This document shows, piece by piece, positions 1 through 7,286 of a stretch of DNA of 62,498 bases. The notes under the pieces were generated by a model. The model saw nothing but the letters and a program-made list of their open reading frames with translations, was not told the origin of the DNA and made no database searches. Numbering within the stretch: the stretch's first letter is position 1; every line of letters starts with the position of its first letter. Position numbers and translations under genes: made by a program. This DNA comes from CAG-488 sp051881315 (lineage in GTDB: Bacteria; Bacillota; Clostridia; Oscillospirales; Acutalibacteraceae): NCBI GenBank assembly GCA_051881315.1, contig JBJEPQ010000078.1, positions 1 through 62,498 of the forward strand, in the 5' to 3' direction.

Positions 1-26
1 GTCTTCCAAAAACAAAATTATCCACG

Positions 27-52
27 AAAGGCACGGAGCAATCCGTGTCTTT
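27..52. terminator. Hairpin, probable terminator of a gene left of the window
   Basis: An 11-bp stem (27-37 paired with 42-52, one G-U pair) closes a GCAA tetraloop of the stable GNRA type. The 3' arm ends in a T-rich run. No gene within the window precedes it, so it most likely ends a transcript entering from the left. The T-tract is short, so it could also be a processing or stabilising hairpin. Confidence 0.55.
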
Positions 53-102
53 CTTAATCTGTGTTCAATATATGAAAGCATTAGAGAATATATTCAAAAA
101 GG

Positions 103-131
103 TTGAAAATTGAAGATCTATGTGATATCAT
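103..131 (+). promoter_or_regulatory. Weak candidate sigma-A promoter for the ThuA-like gene
   Basis: TTGAAA (103-108) and TATCAT (126-131) are separated by 17 nt and lie just upstream of the AAAGGAGG ribosome binding site at 144-151. The -10 box is imperfect, and an overlapping alternative (TTGAAG/TATATT) exists, so the assignment is tentative. Confidence 0.3.
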
Positions 132-159
132 TATATTAAATCCAAAGGAGGAATTTTCC

Positions 160-891
160 ATGATTAACGTTACTGTTTGGAACGAACACGTTCAGGATAA
201 GACAAGTGAAAATGTTATCGCCGTTTATCCTGACGGTATGAACGCTTGTATTGCTGAATTTCTCGGCAAAAACGAGGATATAAATGTCACCTGCGCAACT
301 CTTGATATGCCTGAGTGCGGACTCGGTGACGGGGTACTTGAGAACACGGATGTTCTCATCTGGTGGGGACATGTTGCACATGAGCAGGTTCCCGACGAGC
401 TTGTTGAAAAAATTCACGACAGAATACTCAGAGGTATGGGACTTATCGTACTTCACTCAGGTCATTATTCAAAAATTTTCCGTAAAACGCTTGGTACAAC
501 CTGCTCTCTTAAATGGAGAGAGGGCGACAGAGAGCGTGTATGGAACATCGCTCCCAATCATCCGATTACTCAGGGTATCGGAGAGTATTTCTATCTTGAA
601 AACGAGGAAATGTACGGCGAAAGATTTGATGTTCCCAATCCCGATGAGCTTGTTCTGATCGGATGGTTCGGCGGCGGAGAGGTTTTCAGATCCGGATGCG
701 TATGGAACAGGGGACTCGGTAAGGTCTTTTATTTCCAGCCGGGACACGAATCCAATCCGACATTTAAACACCCGGCTGTTCAGACCGTTATTACTAACGC
801 TGTCAGATATGTTGCTCCGCTGAATATTCAGAAGGAGCCTATCGACGCTCCGTGTGCGGCTCCTGCCGAGGACGATCTCAAGAAGGACTGA
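160..891 (+). CDS. ThuA-like domain protein
   Basis: This 243-residue protein resembles the ThuA/trehalose-utilization family, which has a class I glutamine amidotransferase-like fold and is often linked to sugar catabolism; its reaction is not firmly known. Visible marks are the DVLIWWGH strand-turn near residues 65-72, the GLIVLHSGHYS segment near 93-103, and a late FYFQPGHE segment, all typical of the family. A TTG start at 103 keeps the frame open, but the ATG at 160 follows a near-perfect AAAGGAGG (144-151) at 8 nt and gives the natural N-terminus, so I chose it. The stop is 2 nt before rlmA, so the two are probably co-transcribed. The function is inferred from family resemblance only. 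Confidence 0.8.
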   Translation: MINVTVWNEHVQDKTSENVIAVYPDGMNACIAEFLGKNEDINVTCATLDMPECGLGDGVLENTDVLIWWGHVAHEQVPDELVEKIHDRILRGMGLIVLHSGHYSKIFRKTLGTTCSLKWREGDRERVWNIAPNHPITQGIGEYFYLENEEMYGERFDVPNPDELVLIGWFGGGEVFRSGCVWNRGLGKVFYFQPGHESNPTFKHPAVQTVITNAVRYVAPLNIQKEPIDAPCAAPAEDDLKKD

Positions 892-893
892 AG

Positions 894-1706
894 ATGAATT
901 TCGATTTTGCGTGCCCGGTTTGCGGATGCGGCTTGACGAGAGCCGAAAGAACGCTTAAATGCGAAAACGGACATTGTTTTGATCTTGCAAAGCAGGGCTA
1001 TGTCAATCTTTTACAGTCTCAGAAATCGTCCGCCAAAAGACACGGCGACGACAAGCTGATGGTTAAATCGAGATTTGATTTTCTGAATAAGGGATATTAC
1101 GCCGGCTTGGCTGAGCTTATAGTTTCAAAAATCGGATGTATTGCTTTCCCCGGAATGAAGCTTGCTGATCTCGGCTGCGGAGAGTGTTATTACACCTCGA
1201 TTATTGCTCGATCATTTCCCGAAATTTCAGTCGGCGGAATAGACATATCCAAAGAAGCTCTCATTGTCGGAAGCAAAAGAGACAAAAATATTTCTCTTGC
1301 GGTTGCAAGCACCTTCGCTTTGCCGATATCGGACGGATTTTGCGATGCGGTTGTCTCGGTTTTTGCACCGTACAGCTTTGAGGAGATTCGCCGTGTTCTC
1401 AAAAAAGGCGGTTATTTTCTAAGGGTTTACCCTTTGGAAAAGCATCTGATGGGCTTAAAAGCTCTGATATACGAAAAGCCGTATCTTAACGAGGTTGACC
1501 GAAGCGTACCCGACGGATTCCGAATATTCGACCGTGACGAGCTGAAATATGATATTCATATTGACAACAACGAGGACATATTCGCTCTGTTTACAATGAC
1601 GCCGTATTATTATAAAACAGGCAGATCGGATCAGGAAAAGCTGAAGAAAATCAATTTTCTGGATTCGGAAATAGAGTTCGGAATTGATATTTTAAAAAAA
1701 TTTTAA
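894..1706 (+). CDS. rlmA: 23S rRNA (guanine-N1)-methyltransferase RlmA family
   Basis: The protein (270 aa, close to the family's usual 270) should transfer a methyl group from S-adenosylmethionine to N1 of a guanine in the helix 35 region of 23S rRNA. An N-terminal zinc site is visible as C7, C10, C23 and H27. A Rossmann methyltransferase domain follows, with motif I LADLGCGEC near residue 96 and an acidic motif II (GGIDIS). The start at 894 is preferred over upstream in-frame codons because AGAAGGA lies just before it. Whether the product modifies G745 (RlmA-I) or G748 (RlmA-II, linked to tylosin resistance) cannot be told from sequence alone. It sits 2 nt after the ThuA-like gene and is followed by an AT-rich spacer. 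Confidence 0.85.
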   Translation: MNFDFACPVCGCGLTRAERTLKCENGHCFDLAKQGYVNLLQSQKSSAKRHGDDKLMVKSRFDFLNKGYYAGLAELIVSKIGCIAFPGMKLADLGCGECYYTSIIARSFPEISVGGIDISKEALIVGSKRDKNISLAVASTFALPISDGFCDAVVSVFAPYSFEEIRRVLKKGGYFLRVYPLEKHLMGLKALIYEKPYLNEVDRSVPDGFRIFDRDELKYDIHIDNNEDIFALFTMTPYYYKTGRSDQEKLKKINFLDSEIEFGIDILKKF

Positions 1707-1760
1707 TTTTTTACATAGTTTTATATTTGTCCTATTTCTCTTTAATTTTTAAAAAACCTA

Positions 1761-1789
1761 TTGTTTTTATTATTTAAAGATAGTATAAT
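1761..1789 (+). promoter_or_regulatory. Sigma-A-type promoter for the kinase/GH4 operon
   Basis: TTGTTT (1761-1766) and a perfect TATAAT (1784-1789) are 17 nt apart in an AT-rich spacer, about 60 nt before the start codon at 1851. No operator repeat was recognised between the promoter and the gene. Confidence 0.65.
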
Positions 1790-1850
1790 ATTATAGGTTT
1801 TTTGTGATTTTATCACTGACGAACAGTAAAAAATTATAAAGGAGCTACAC

Positions 1851-2789
1851 ATGAGTTATTATATCGGTATTGACGGCGGCGGAACCAAGACCGCTTATGC
1901 ACTTTTTGACGAGAAGAAAAACATCGTTGCTATGGTAAAAGGTCCCGGAAGCAACCATGAAAATATGGAGGGCAGCTTTGACGAGGCGGCCGATATCATT
2001 TGGGCAGGAATTAAGGATCTTCTCAAGGAAGCGAACATTTCTCTGCATGATGTTGACTTTACCCTTATGGGACTTGCCGGAATTGATCATAAGTTTCAGC
2101 ACGATGAGATGAAAAAGAGACTTCTCGACTACGGTCTTGAAAAGTTTGAGATTTATAACGACGGTTTCATCGTTGTCAAGGCAGGCTCTACGGGAGCGGC
2201 CGCTATCGGTTATAACTGCGGAACAGGCACATGCTGTAACTCGATTGATAATGACGGCAAGATGCTTCAGCTTGCAGGTCTCAGCGAGTTTTCCGGCGAC
2301 GTCGGAAACGGTCATTGGATCGCATCGGAGACTTACAGAATGGTTTATGACGACGTTTATCTCGGCTTGAGAAAAACTGCCGTCACCAAAATGGTTTTTG
2401 ACGAATATTCGCTCAAATCCAAGGAGGAGTTCCTTTCCCTTGTTTCAAGGTTTGAGGATCCCGACGCAGATATCTTTATTATGCGTCTTATCGACTTCTT
2501 CTTTGATGCGGCTAAGCTCGGCGACAAGGCTGTTCTTGACGTTATTGATGTAATGGCAACAAGAGGCGCCGCACTTATTGCAGCTCACCTTAACACAAAT
2601 AACTTCACCGACGATGTTGTTGAGGTCGTTCTTTCAGGTTCGATTCACACAAAGCTCCCGTCGGAGGTTTACACAAAGGCTCTTATGGAAAAAGCGGCGG
2701 CTGCCGGCGGAAGAAAGTTGAAGTTTATCAAGCTTACTCAGCCCCCGGTAACCGGCTGTATCAACTGGATATTCCAGCAATATATATAA
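1851..2789 (+). CDS. BadF/BadG/BcrA/BcrD-type ATPase, likely sugar kinase
   Basis: This 312-residue protein belongs to the actin-like ATPase superfamily branch that includes N-acetylglucosamine kinases. The N-terminal phosphate-1 motif IGIDGGGTKT (residues 5-14) binds ATP phosphate. A second glycine-rich stretch, YNCGTGTCC near 124-132, matches phosphate-2. The SGDVGNGHWI segment near 149-158 resembles the GDEGSGyWIG motif of GlcNAc kinases, where D/E residues contact sugar and metal. An AAAGGAG ribosome site precedes the ATG. The next gene, 18 nt downstream, is a GH4 6-phospho-glycosidase, so the kinase probably phosphorylates the sugar that GH4 then cleaves. The substrate is inferred. No PTS gene is visible nearby. 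Confidence 0.8.
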   Translation: MSYYIGIDGGGTKTAYALFDEKKNIVAMVKGPGSNHENMEGSFDEAADIIWAGIKDLLKEANISLHDVDFTLMGLAGIDHKFQHDEMKKRLLDYGLEKFEIYNDGFIVVKAGSTGAAAIGYNCGTGTCCNSIDNDGKMLQLAGLSEFSGDVGNGHWIASETYRMVYDDVYLGLRKTAVTKMVFDEYSLKSKEEFLSLVSRFEDPDADIFIMRLIDFFFDAAKLGDKAVLDVIDVMATRGAALIAAHLNTNNFTDDVVEVVLSGSIHTKLPSEVYTKALMEKAAAAGGRKLKFIKLTQPPVTGCINWIFQQYI

Positions 2790-2807
2790 TCAAGCGAGGT
2801 AATACAT

Positions 2808-4094
2808 ATGAAAGAAATTTCTGTTGCCGTTATCGGCTCCGGCAGTACCTATTGTCCCGAACTTGTTGACGGTTTCCTTAAAGCATCGGATTCTCTCAAG
2901 CTCAAGAAGATTTCCTTTATGGATATCAACGAGAGAAAGCGCAATATCGTCGGTGATCTTTGCGTCCGTATGCTTAAAAAAGCAAAGGTTGACTGCGAAG
3001 TTGTTATGACGGACGATCTTGATACCGCACTTCAGGGTGCTGATTTCGTTGTAACACAGATCCGCGTCGGTATGCTTCACGCACGTTATCTTGACGAGAG
3101 TATTCCCAAGAAATACGACCTCATCGGTCAGGAGACCACGGGCATCGGCGGAATGTTCAAGGCACTCAGAACGATCCCCGTTATCAAGCACATCTGCGAC
3201 AGAATTGAAGCTATTTGCCCTGACGCATGGCTCATCAACTTCACCAATCCTTCGGGCATCATCACCGAATTTGTTCTTAACAACACGAATGTTAAGAATA
3301 TCGGTCTTTGCAATGTTCCCATTGATATGCTTGACGATATTAAAGAAACAACAGGACCTGACGTTGATATCACATATGTCGGACTTAATCACCTTAGCTG
3401 GGTTACTTCTATCAAGAAGGACGGCAAGGAGCTTATCACAGATATGATTAACCAGGGCTATAAGGCTAAGGTTATGGCTAATATTCAGGACGACGGTATC
3501 GGACTTGATTGCCTTAAAGCTGTTAATGCTATCCCGTCATCTTATCTCCAGTATTATTACTGCCGTGAGGCTAAGCTTCAGCATCAGCGTGAGGACGACA
3601 AAACGAGAGCACAGGTTTGCATGGAGATCGAGGAACAGCTTCTCCAGATGTATCAGGACGAGGAGCTTTGCGTAAAGCCTGCTCTGCTTGATAAGAGAGG
3701 CGGACACAAGTATTCTCTTGCCGCTGTCAACCTCATCAATTCTCTTGCAAATGATGTTCAGGATATTCAGGTTGTCAATGTTAAGAATAACGGAACTCTT
3801 GATTTCCTTGATGACGACGATGTTATCGAAGCTCCCTGCATCATCGGCAAGGACGGCGCAAAGCCGATCAAGGTTGAGGACTTCCATAACAAGCACATCA
3901 TCAACCTTATCAGAATTGTTAAGGCTTACGAGAAATATACGGTTGAGGTCGCTGTAACAGGCAACGAGATTGCCGCAATCAACGGACTTCTCATTCATCC
4001 GCTTGTTGGTGACTATGACAAGGCTGTTAAGTGCTTCAACGAGCTGAAAGAAGCTCACAAGGATTATCTTCCTGAGTTTTACCCCCAGAACTGA
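2808..4094 (+). CDS. GH4 family 6-phospho-beta-glucosidase-like glycosidase
   Basis: This is a 428-residue NAD+- and Mn2+-dependent glycoside hydrolase of family 4, which cleaves by oxidation-elimination rather than direct hydrolysis. The Rossmann NAD motif GSGSTYCPEL is at residues 10-19 and an acidic DINERK strand end at 39-44. The NPSG motif is at 147-150. The metal-binding pair is C168 in CNVP and H195 in GLNHLSW. The CNVP signature is the form found in 6-phospho-beta-glucosidases, whereas alpha-galactosidases carry CHS at this position. The gene follows a BadF-type kinase by 18 nt, which could supply the 6-phosphorylated substrate. A hairpin follows the gene. The specificity call rests on motif knowledge and is fairly firm. 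Confidence 0.88.
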   Translation: MKEISVAVIGSGSTYCPELVDGFLKASDSLKLKKISFMDINERKRNIVGDLCVRMLKKAKVDCEVVMTDDLDTALQGADFVVTQIRVGMLHARYLDESIPKKYDLIGQETTGIGGMFKALRTIPVIKHICDRIEAICPDAWLINFTNPSGIITEFVLNNTNVKNIGLCNVPIDMLDDIKETTGPDVDITYVGLNHLSWVTSIKKDGKELITDMINQGYKAKVMANIQDDGIGLDCLKAVNAIPSSYLQYYYCREAKLQHQREDDKTRAQVCMEIEEQLLQMYQDEELCVKPALLDKRGGHKYSLAAVNLINSLANDVQDIQVVNVKNNGTLDFLDDDDVIEAPCIIGKDGAKPIKVEDFHNKHIINLIRIVKAYEKYTVEVAVTGNEIAAINGLLIHPLVGDYDKAVKCFNELKEAHKDYLPEFYPQN

Positions 4095-4110
4095 TTTATA
4101 ATCTGAATTT

Positions 4111-4170
4111 AAAGCTGCCGAAATTTTCGGAAAACCTATGTTTATCCCCAAATTTTTATTCGGCAGCTTT
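4111..4170. terminator. Long-loop hairpin after the GH4 gene, probable terminator
   Basis: A perfect 12-bp stem (AAAGCTGCCGAA at 4111-4122 with TTCGGCAGCTTT at 4159-4170) is followed by TCTTT. The loop is unusually long (36 nt) and contains a competing small hairpin, CCGAAATTTTCGG at 4118-4130, which overlaps the 5' arm. Confidence 0.55.
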
Positions 4171-4189
4171 TCTTTATGGGAGAATGGCT

Positions 4190-5848
4190 ATGTGTGTTAT
4201 AAGATTTGTTACATCGGTTTTAATGAGTATCGTGCTGTTTTTCGGTTCGCTTTCTCCGTTGTTCGGCGGTGTGAGCAGTGTGAAATATATTATTGATACT
4301 TCCGACCTCGGCGATGTTATCCCCAATATAGTTGACAATGTAAACGTTTGGGATATGGGTACTCAGTTTTATGAGCCGCAAAGAAATACCGAAAATGATG
4401 TGATGGAGTTTGTTCGGTACATTCAGCTTATGCAGTGCACGGGCGGTACTCCAGAAAGAGATCTTTTTAAAGATCCTTACGACACATCTACGTTTACCGA
4501 CTATGACTTTGAGCCGCTTATCAAAAATTGCCGTGGAATTTTATCCCTCGGTGCAAAGCCGCATTTAAAGCTCGGCGGTGTTCCGATCAAATTTACCTCG
4601 GATTATCTTATCGGAGGCGATTTCTTGATGAACATTTATCCGCCTGACGATTATGAGGTCTATTACGAATATATCAAGGCGATAATTACGGCTCTTGTTG
4701 ATGAATTCGGAATTGATGAGGTCAGAAGCTGGCGCTTCGGCTGTATGACCGAATTTGAGAACGGCGGCTGGTTTCAGGCGAAAAGCGGCGATCCCGAAGA
4801 ATCAATGATTGCGTATTGCAAGCTCTACGACTACACCGTTCAGGCTCTCGTTGATGTGCTGGGTGAGGATATAACCGTCGGTGCTCATTCAATGACCGTT
4901 ACCGAGGGACTGTGGGATGAGAGAGATTTTATAAAGCACGTTGCAAAAGAAACTAATTATGCCAACGGCAAAAAGGGAACTAAAATTTCATTCCTATCGG
5001 CATCGTTTTATGACAACAGACCGGGAAAATATACTAAGGGTATGACCTTGCCCGAAACGGTTAAACACCTGAAAAAAACAGCAGAAAAATACGGCTTGAA
5101 GGATCTGTTTTACGGGGTTGACGAGGGACGTATTCTTTTCGGAAACAATTCGGGCAAGAATGACAATCAGTTGCTTTTGCGTATCACGGGCTACACCTGG
5201 CAGGCGGCTTATGACGCAAGACTTTTCACTCAGGGCATAAACAGCGGTCTTGATTACTTTTCATCATGGGGCTTTCTTTCGAATGGATTGCTTGACGGAA
5301 ATCCGACTGTAAGCTACCATTTAGCCTCCAATATTTCAAAATTTACAGGAAGCAGACAGGCGAACGTTATTTCCGCAAAAGTCAGGGCAGGAATCGGAAT
5401 TGAAAGCGAATGTCTGAGCGGTTGGGACAGCGAAACAAATACTCTCAGAATTATGACCTACAATTTCAAAAACGATATAAACTATTCAAAGAAAATGAAT
5501 GTTTCGTTTACAATAAAAGCACCTCAGATCATAAAAGACGAGGTTACTGTTGTCAGATATCTCATCAATGATGACTGTAATTATTTCGACGATTTTCAGG
5601 AGGACAGAGTGAAATACTCAATCACGGACGATTGCTTCAACTGGTCGCCCGACGATCCGTGCATTGACAGTCCGGGCACTCTCAGCGATGAAAAAGCAAG
5701 AGAAATTTATTTCAATGAATTAAAGGATAAGTACGCAGAATGTTCGGTTCTTACTCCTGTTTATTCAACGGCAAGGGTTGAAAACGGTCGGATAAGGCTT
5801 GACGACACCTTGGACGGCAGTAACGTAATGTTCTACGAAATATATTAA
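4190..5848 (+). CDS. Secreted GH39-like glycosidase (putative)
   Basis: This 552-residue protein has an N-terminal hydrophobic segment with a positively charged start, consistent with a signal peptide or anchor (about residues 1-30). The body looks like a TIM barrel of the GH39/clan A type: a glutamate-rich WRFGCMTEFENGGWF segment near residue 185 at the place of the acid/base, and FYGVDEGRILF near 310 at the place of the nucleophile. A C-terminal beta-rich part follows. The canonical NEP acid/base motif is not present, so it is a divergent member. ATG 4190 is chosen over ATG 4184 because GGGAG (4178-4182) is 7 nt from 4190 but only 1 nt from 4184. It is a single-gene unit bounded by hairpins. 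Xylan or oligosaccharide degradation is plausible but unproven. Confidence 0.6.
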   Translation: MCVIRFVTSVLMSIVLFFGSLSPLFGGVSSVKYIIDTSDLGDVIPNIVDNVNVWDMGTQFYEPQRNTENDVMEFVRYIQLMQCTGGTPERDLFKDPYDTSTFTDYDFEPLIKNCRGILSLGAKPHLKLGGVPIKFTSDYLIGGDFLMNIYPPDDYEVYYEYIKAIITALVDEFGIDEVRSWRFGCMTEFENGGWFQAKSGDPEESMIAYCKLYDYTVQALVDVLGEDITVGAHSMTVTEGLWDERDFIKHVAKETNYANGKKGTKISFLSASFYDNRPGKYTKGMTLPETVKHLKKTAEKYGLKDLFYGVDEGRILFGNNSGKNDNQLLLRITGYTWQAAYDARLFTQGINSGLDYFSSWGFLSNGLLDGNPTVSYHLASNISKFTGSRQANVISAKVRAGIGIESECLSGWDSETNTLRIMTYNFKNDINYSKKMNVSFTIKAPQIIKDEVTVVRYLINDDCNYFDDFQEDRVKYSITDDCFNWSPDDPCIDSPGTLSDEKAREIYFNELKDKYAECSVLTPVYSTARVENGRIRLDDTLDGSNVMFYEIY

Positions 5849-5851
5849 AAT

Positions 5852-5890
5852 AAGCTGTGGCTTTGTGAATTTCACTTTAAGCCACAGCTT
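5852..5890. terminator. Bidirectional terminator between convergent genes
   Basis: A perfect 12-bp stem (AAGCTGTGGCTT at 5852-5863 with AAGCCACAGCTT at 5879-5890) encloses a loop that can fold further through GTGAA/TTCAC. It lies between the convergent GH39-like and antiporter genes and has AT-rich flanks on both sides, so it can serve both strands. Confidence 0.8.
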
Positions 5891-5904
5891 TATTTATTGT
5901 ATTA

Positions 5905-7191
5905 TCAATATCCGCCTTCACGGACCTCGGTGTTTACGTCGTGGAGCTTTGTCTGATGTGAGTTTTCATGCTTATGCGATCCGAATACAAGCTTGAGGAG
6001 AACAGGGCAGAGGATTGAAGAAATGACGATCAGCATGATCGTTGCGATCAGTGGATTTATTCCGCCCGAGGCTTTAATCAAAGAATGTCCCGTTGTGTAA
6101 ACTGCGAGAGCAACCTCTCCTCTTGCTATCATGCCGATTCCGATAGTTACGGAATCACGGGTTTTGTATTTGCAGAGCCTTGCGACTGTGCCGCAACCGA
6201 TAATCTTTCCGATAATTCCAACCGCAACAAACGCAAGTCCGAAGATAAGGTCTGACGGTTTAAATGCGCTGAAATCGGCGCTGATGCCGATAAAGGCGAA
6301 GAAGATAGGGGAAAAGATCATATATCCGTTTGTAAGCACCTTTTTGTCAACGAAATCGGTGTCCTTAATTCCGCTGAGCATAATTCCTGCAAGGAAAGCT
6401 CCGGTAATTGCCGCAATTCCGAAAAATGTCTCGGCGGCGTAGGCGTAAAGGAAGCAAACCGCAAGGGCAAAAATACTTGTTCTTCTTGTGTGAGGATATC
6501 GCTTGCAAATCCACACAAACAGATATTTGATCGGAAAACCGATACCGATTCCAACAACGAAAAATCCAACCGATTTAAGCAAGGTCATTCCGACGCTGCC
6601 GTCGCCGTCAAGACTTGTTATAAGACTGAGGGCAACAATTCCGAGAACATCGTCTATTATTGCGGCACTGAGGACGGTTGTGCCGACCTTGGTCTTGAGC
6701 TTGCCAAGCTCACGCAGGGTTTCGACCGTGATGCCGACGCTCGTTGCCGAAAGTATACAGCCGACAAAAAGAGCGTTCATCAATGTTTCGTGATCCCTGA
6801 GCGTTTCAAGTCCGCCCATAAACATTGCAGTTATAACCGTTCCGAGGGCTATCGGTACGACAACACCCATTATTGCAATCATCGTTGCGGCAAATCCGCT
6901 TTTTCCAAGCTCCTTAGTGTCCGTTTCCAGTCCGCTTGAAAAAAGAATAAGCACAACGCCGATTTGAGAAAATGTTTTCAGTACGTCCATTTCCTCCGGG
7001 GTGGGATTGATTATTCCGTTAAAACCGATCGAATCAATCTGACCGAAAATTGCAGGACCGATCAGCAAGCCTGCAATTACCATGCCGACAACCTGAGGAA
7101 GTCCGATCTTTCTTGAAAAAATACCCATAACCTTTGTTGCAAGCAGAATAATTGCAAGGTAATAGAGAATATTCAGTACATTAAAACTCAT
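5905..7191 (-). CDS. CPA2-family monovalent cation/proton antiporter
   Basis: This is a 428-residue membrane protein with about 12 hydrophobic segments and no C-terminal NAD-binding (TrkA) domain, typical of the shorter CPA2/NapA-like Na+(K+)/H+ exchangers. The N-terminus contains the IGLPQVVGMVIAGLLIGP segment characteristic of the Kef/CPA2 fold. The ion-binding paired aspartates appear in the AAIIDDVLGIVALS helix (near residues 177-190). The cytoplasmic tail is short, charged and His-rich (HKHENSHQTK). The gene is a single unit with a consensus promoter. The likely role is pH and Na+/K+ homeostasis at the cell membrane; the ion cannot be assigned from sequence. Confidence 0.85.
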   Translation of the reverse strand: MSFNVLNILYYLAIILLATKVMGIFSRKIGLPQVVGMVIAGLLIGPAIFGQIDSIGFNGIINPTPEEMDVLKTFSQIGVVLILFSSGLETDTKELGKSGFAATMIAIMGVVVPIALGTVITAMFMGGLETLRDHETLMNALFVGCILSATSVGITVETLRELGKLKTKVGTTVLSAAIIDDVLGIVALSLITSLDGDGSVGMTLLKSVGFFVVGIGIGFPIKYLFVWICKRYPHTRRTSIFALAVCFLYAYAAETFFGIAAITGAFLAGIMLSGIKDTDFVDKKVLTNGYMIFSPIFFAFIGISADFSAFKPSDLIFGLAFVAVGIIGKIIGCGTVARLCKYKTRDSVTIGIGMIARGEVALAVYTTGHSLIKASGGINPLIATIMLIVISSILCPVLLKLVFGSHKHENSHQTKLHDVNTEVREGGY

Positions 7192-7244
7192 TGTTTAGCT
7201 TCCTTTGATTTATTAAACAAAGCCTATGTTTTGTCCGAACACAT

Positions 7245-7272
7245 ATTATACTACAATTTTTATGAATGTCAA
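7245..7272 (-). promoter_or_regulatory. Near-consensus sigma-A promoter for the antiporter gene
   Basis: On the minus strand a perfect TTGACA (7267-7272) and a perfect TATAAT (7245-7250) are separated by 16 nt. This is the strongest-looking promoter in the window. It lies between the spoIVA stop and the antiporter start and marks the antiporter as a separate, strongly expressed unit. Confidence 0.8.
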
Positions 7273-7286
7273 ATAATTATTCCGAA

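Noticed and set aside
136..456. Long minus-strand frames opposite many plus-strand genes, such as opposite the ThuA-like gene
   Set aside because: They mirror the codon pattern of the real genes, lack ribosome sites and match no family.
852..893. Upstream in-frame extension of rlmA
   Set aside because: It would overlap the ThuA-like gene and adds residues not matching the family; the ATG at 894 has a ribosome site.
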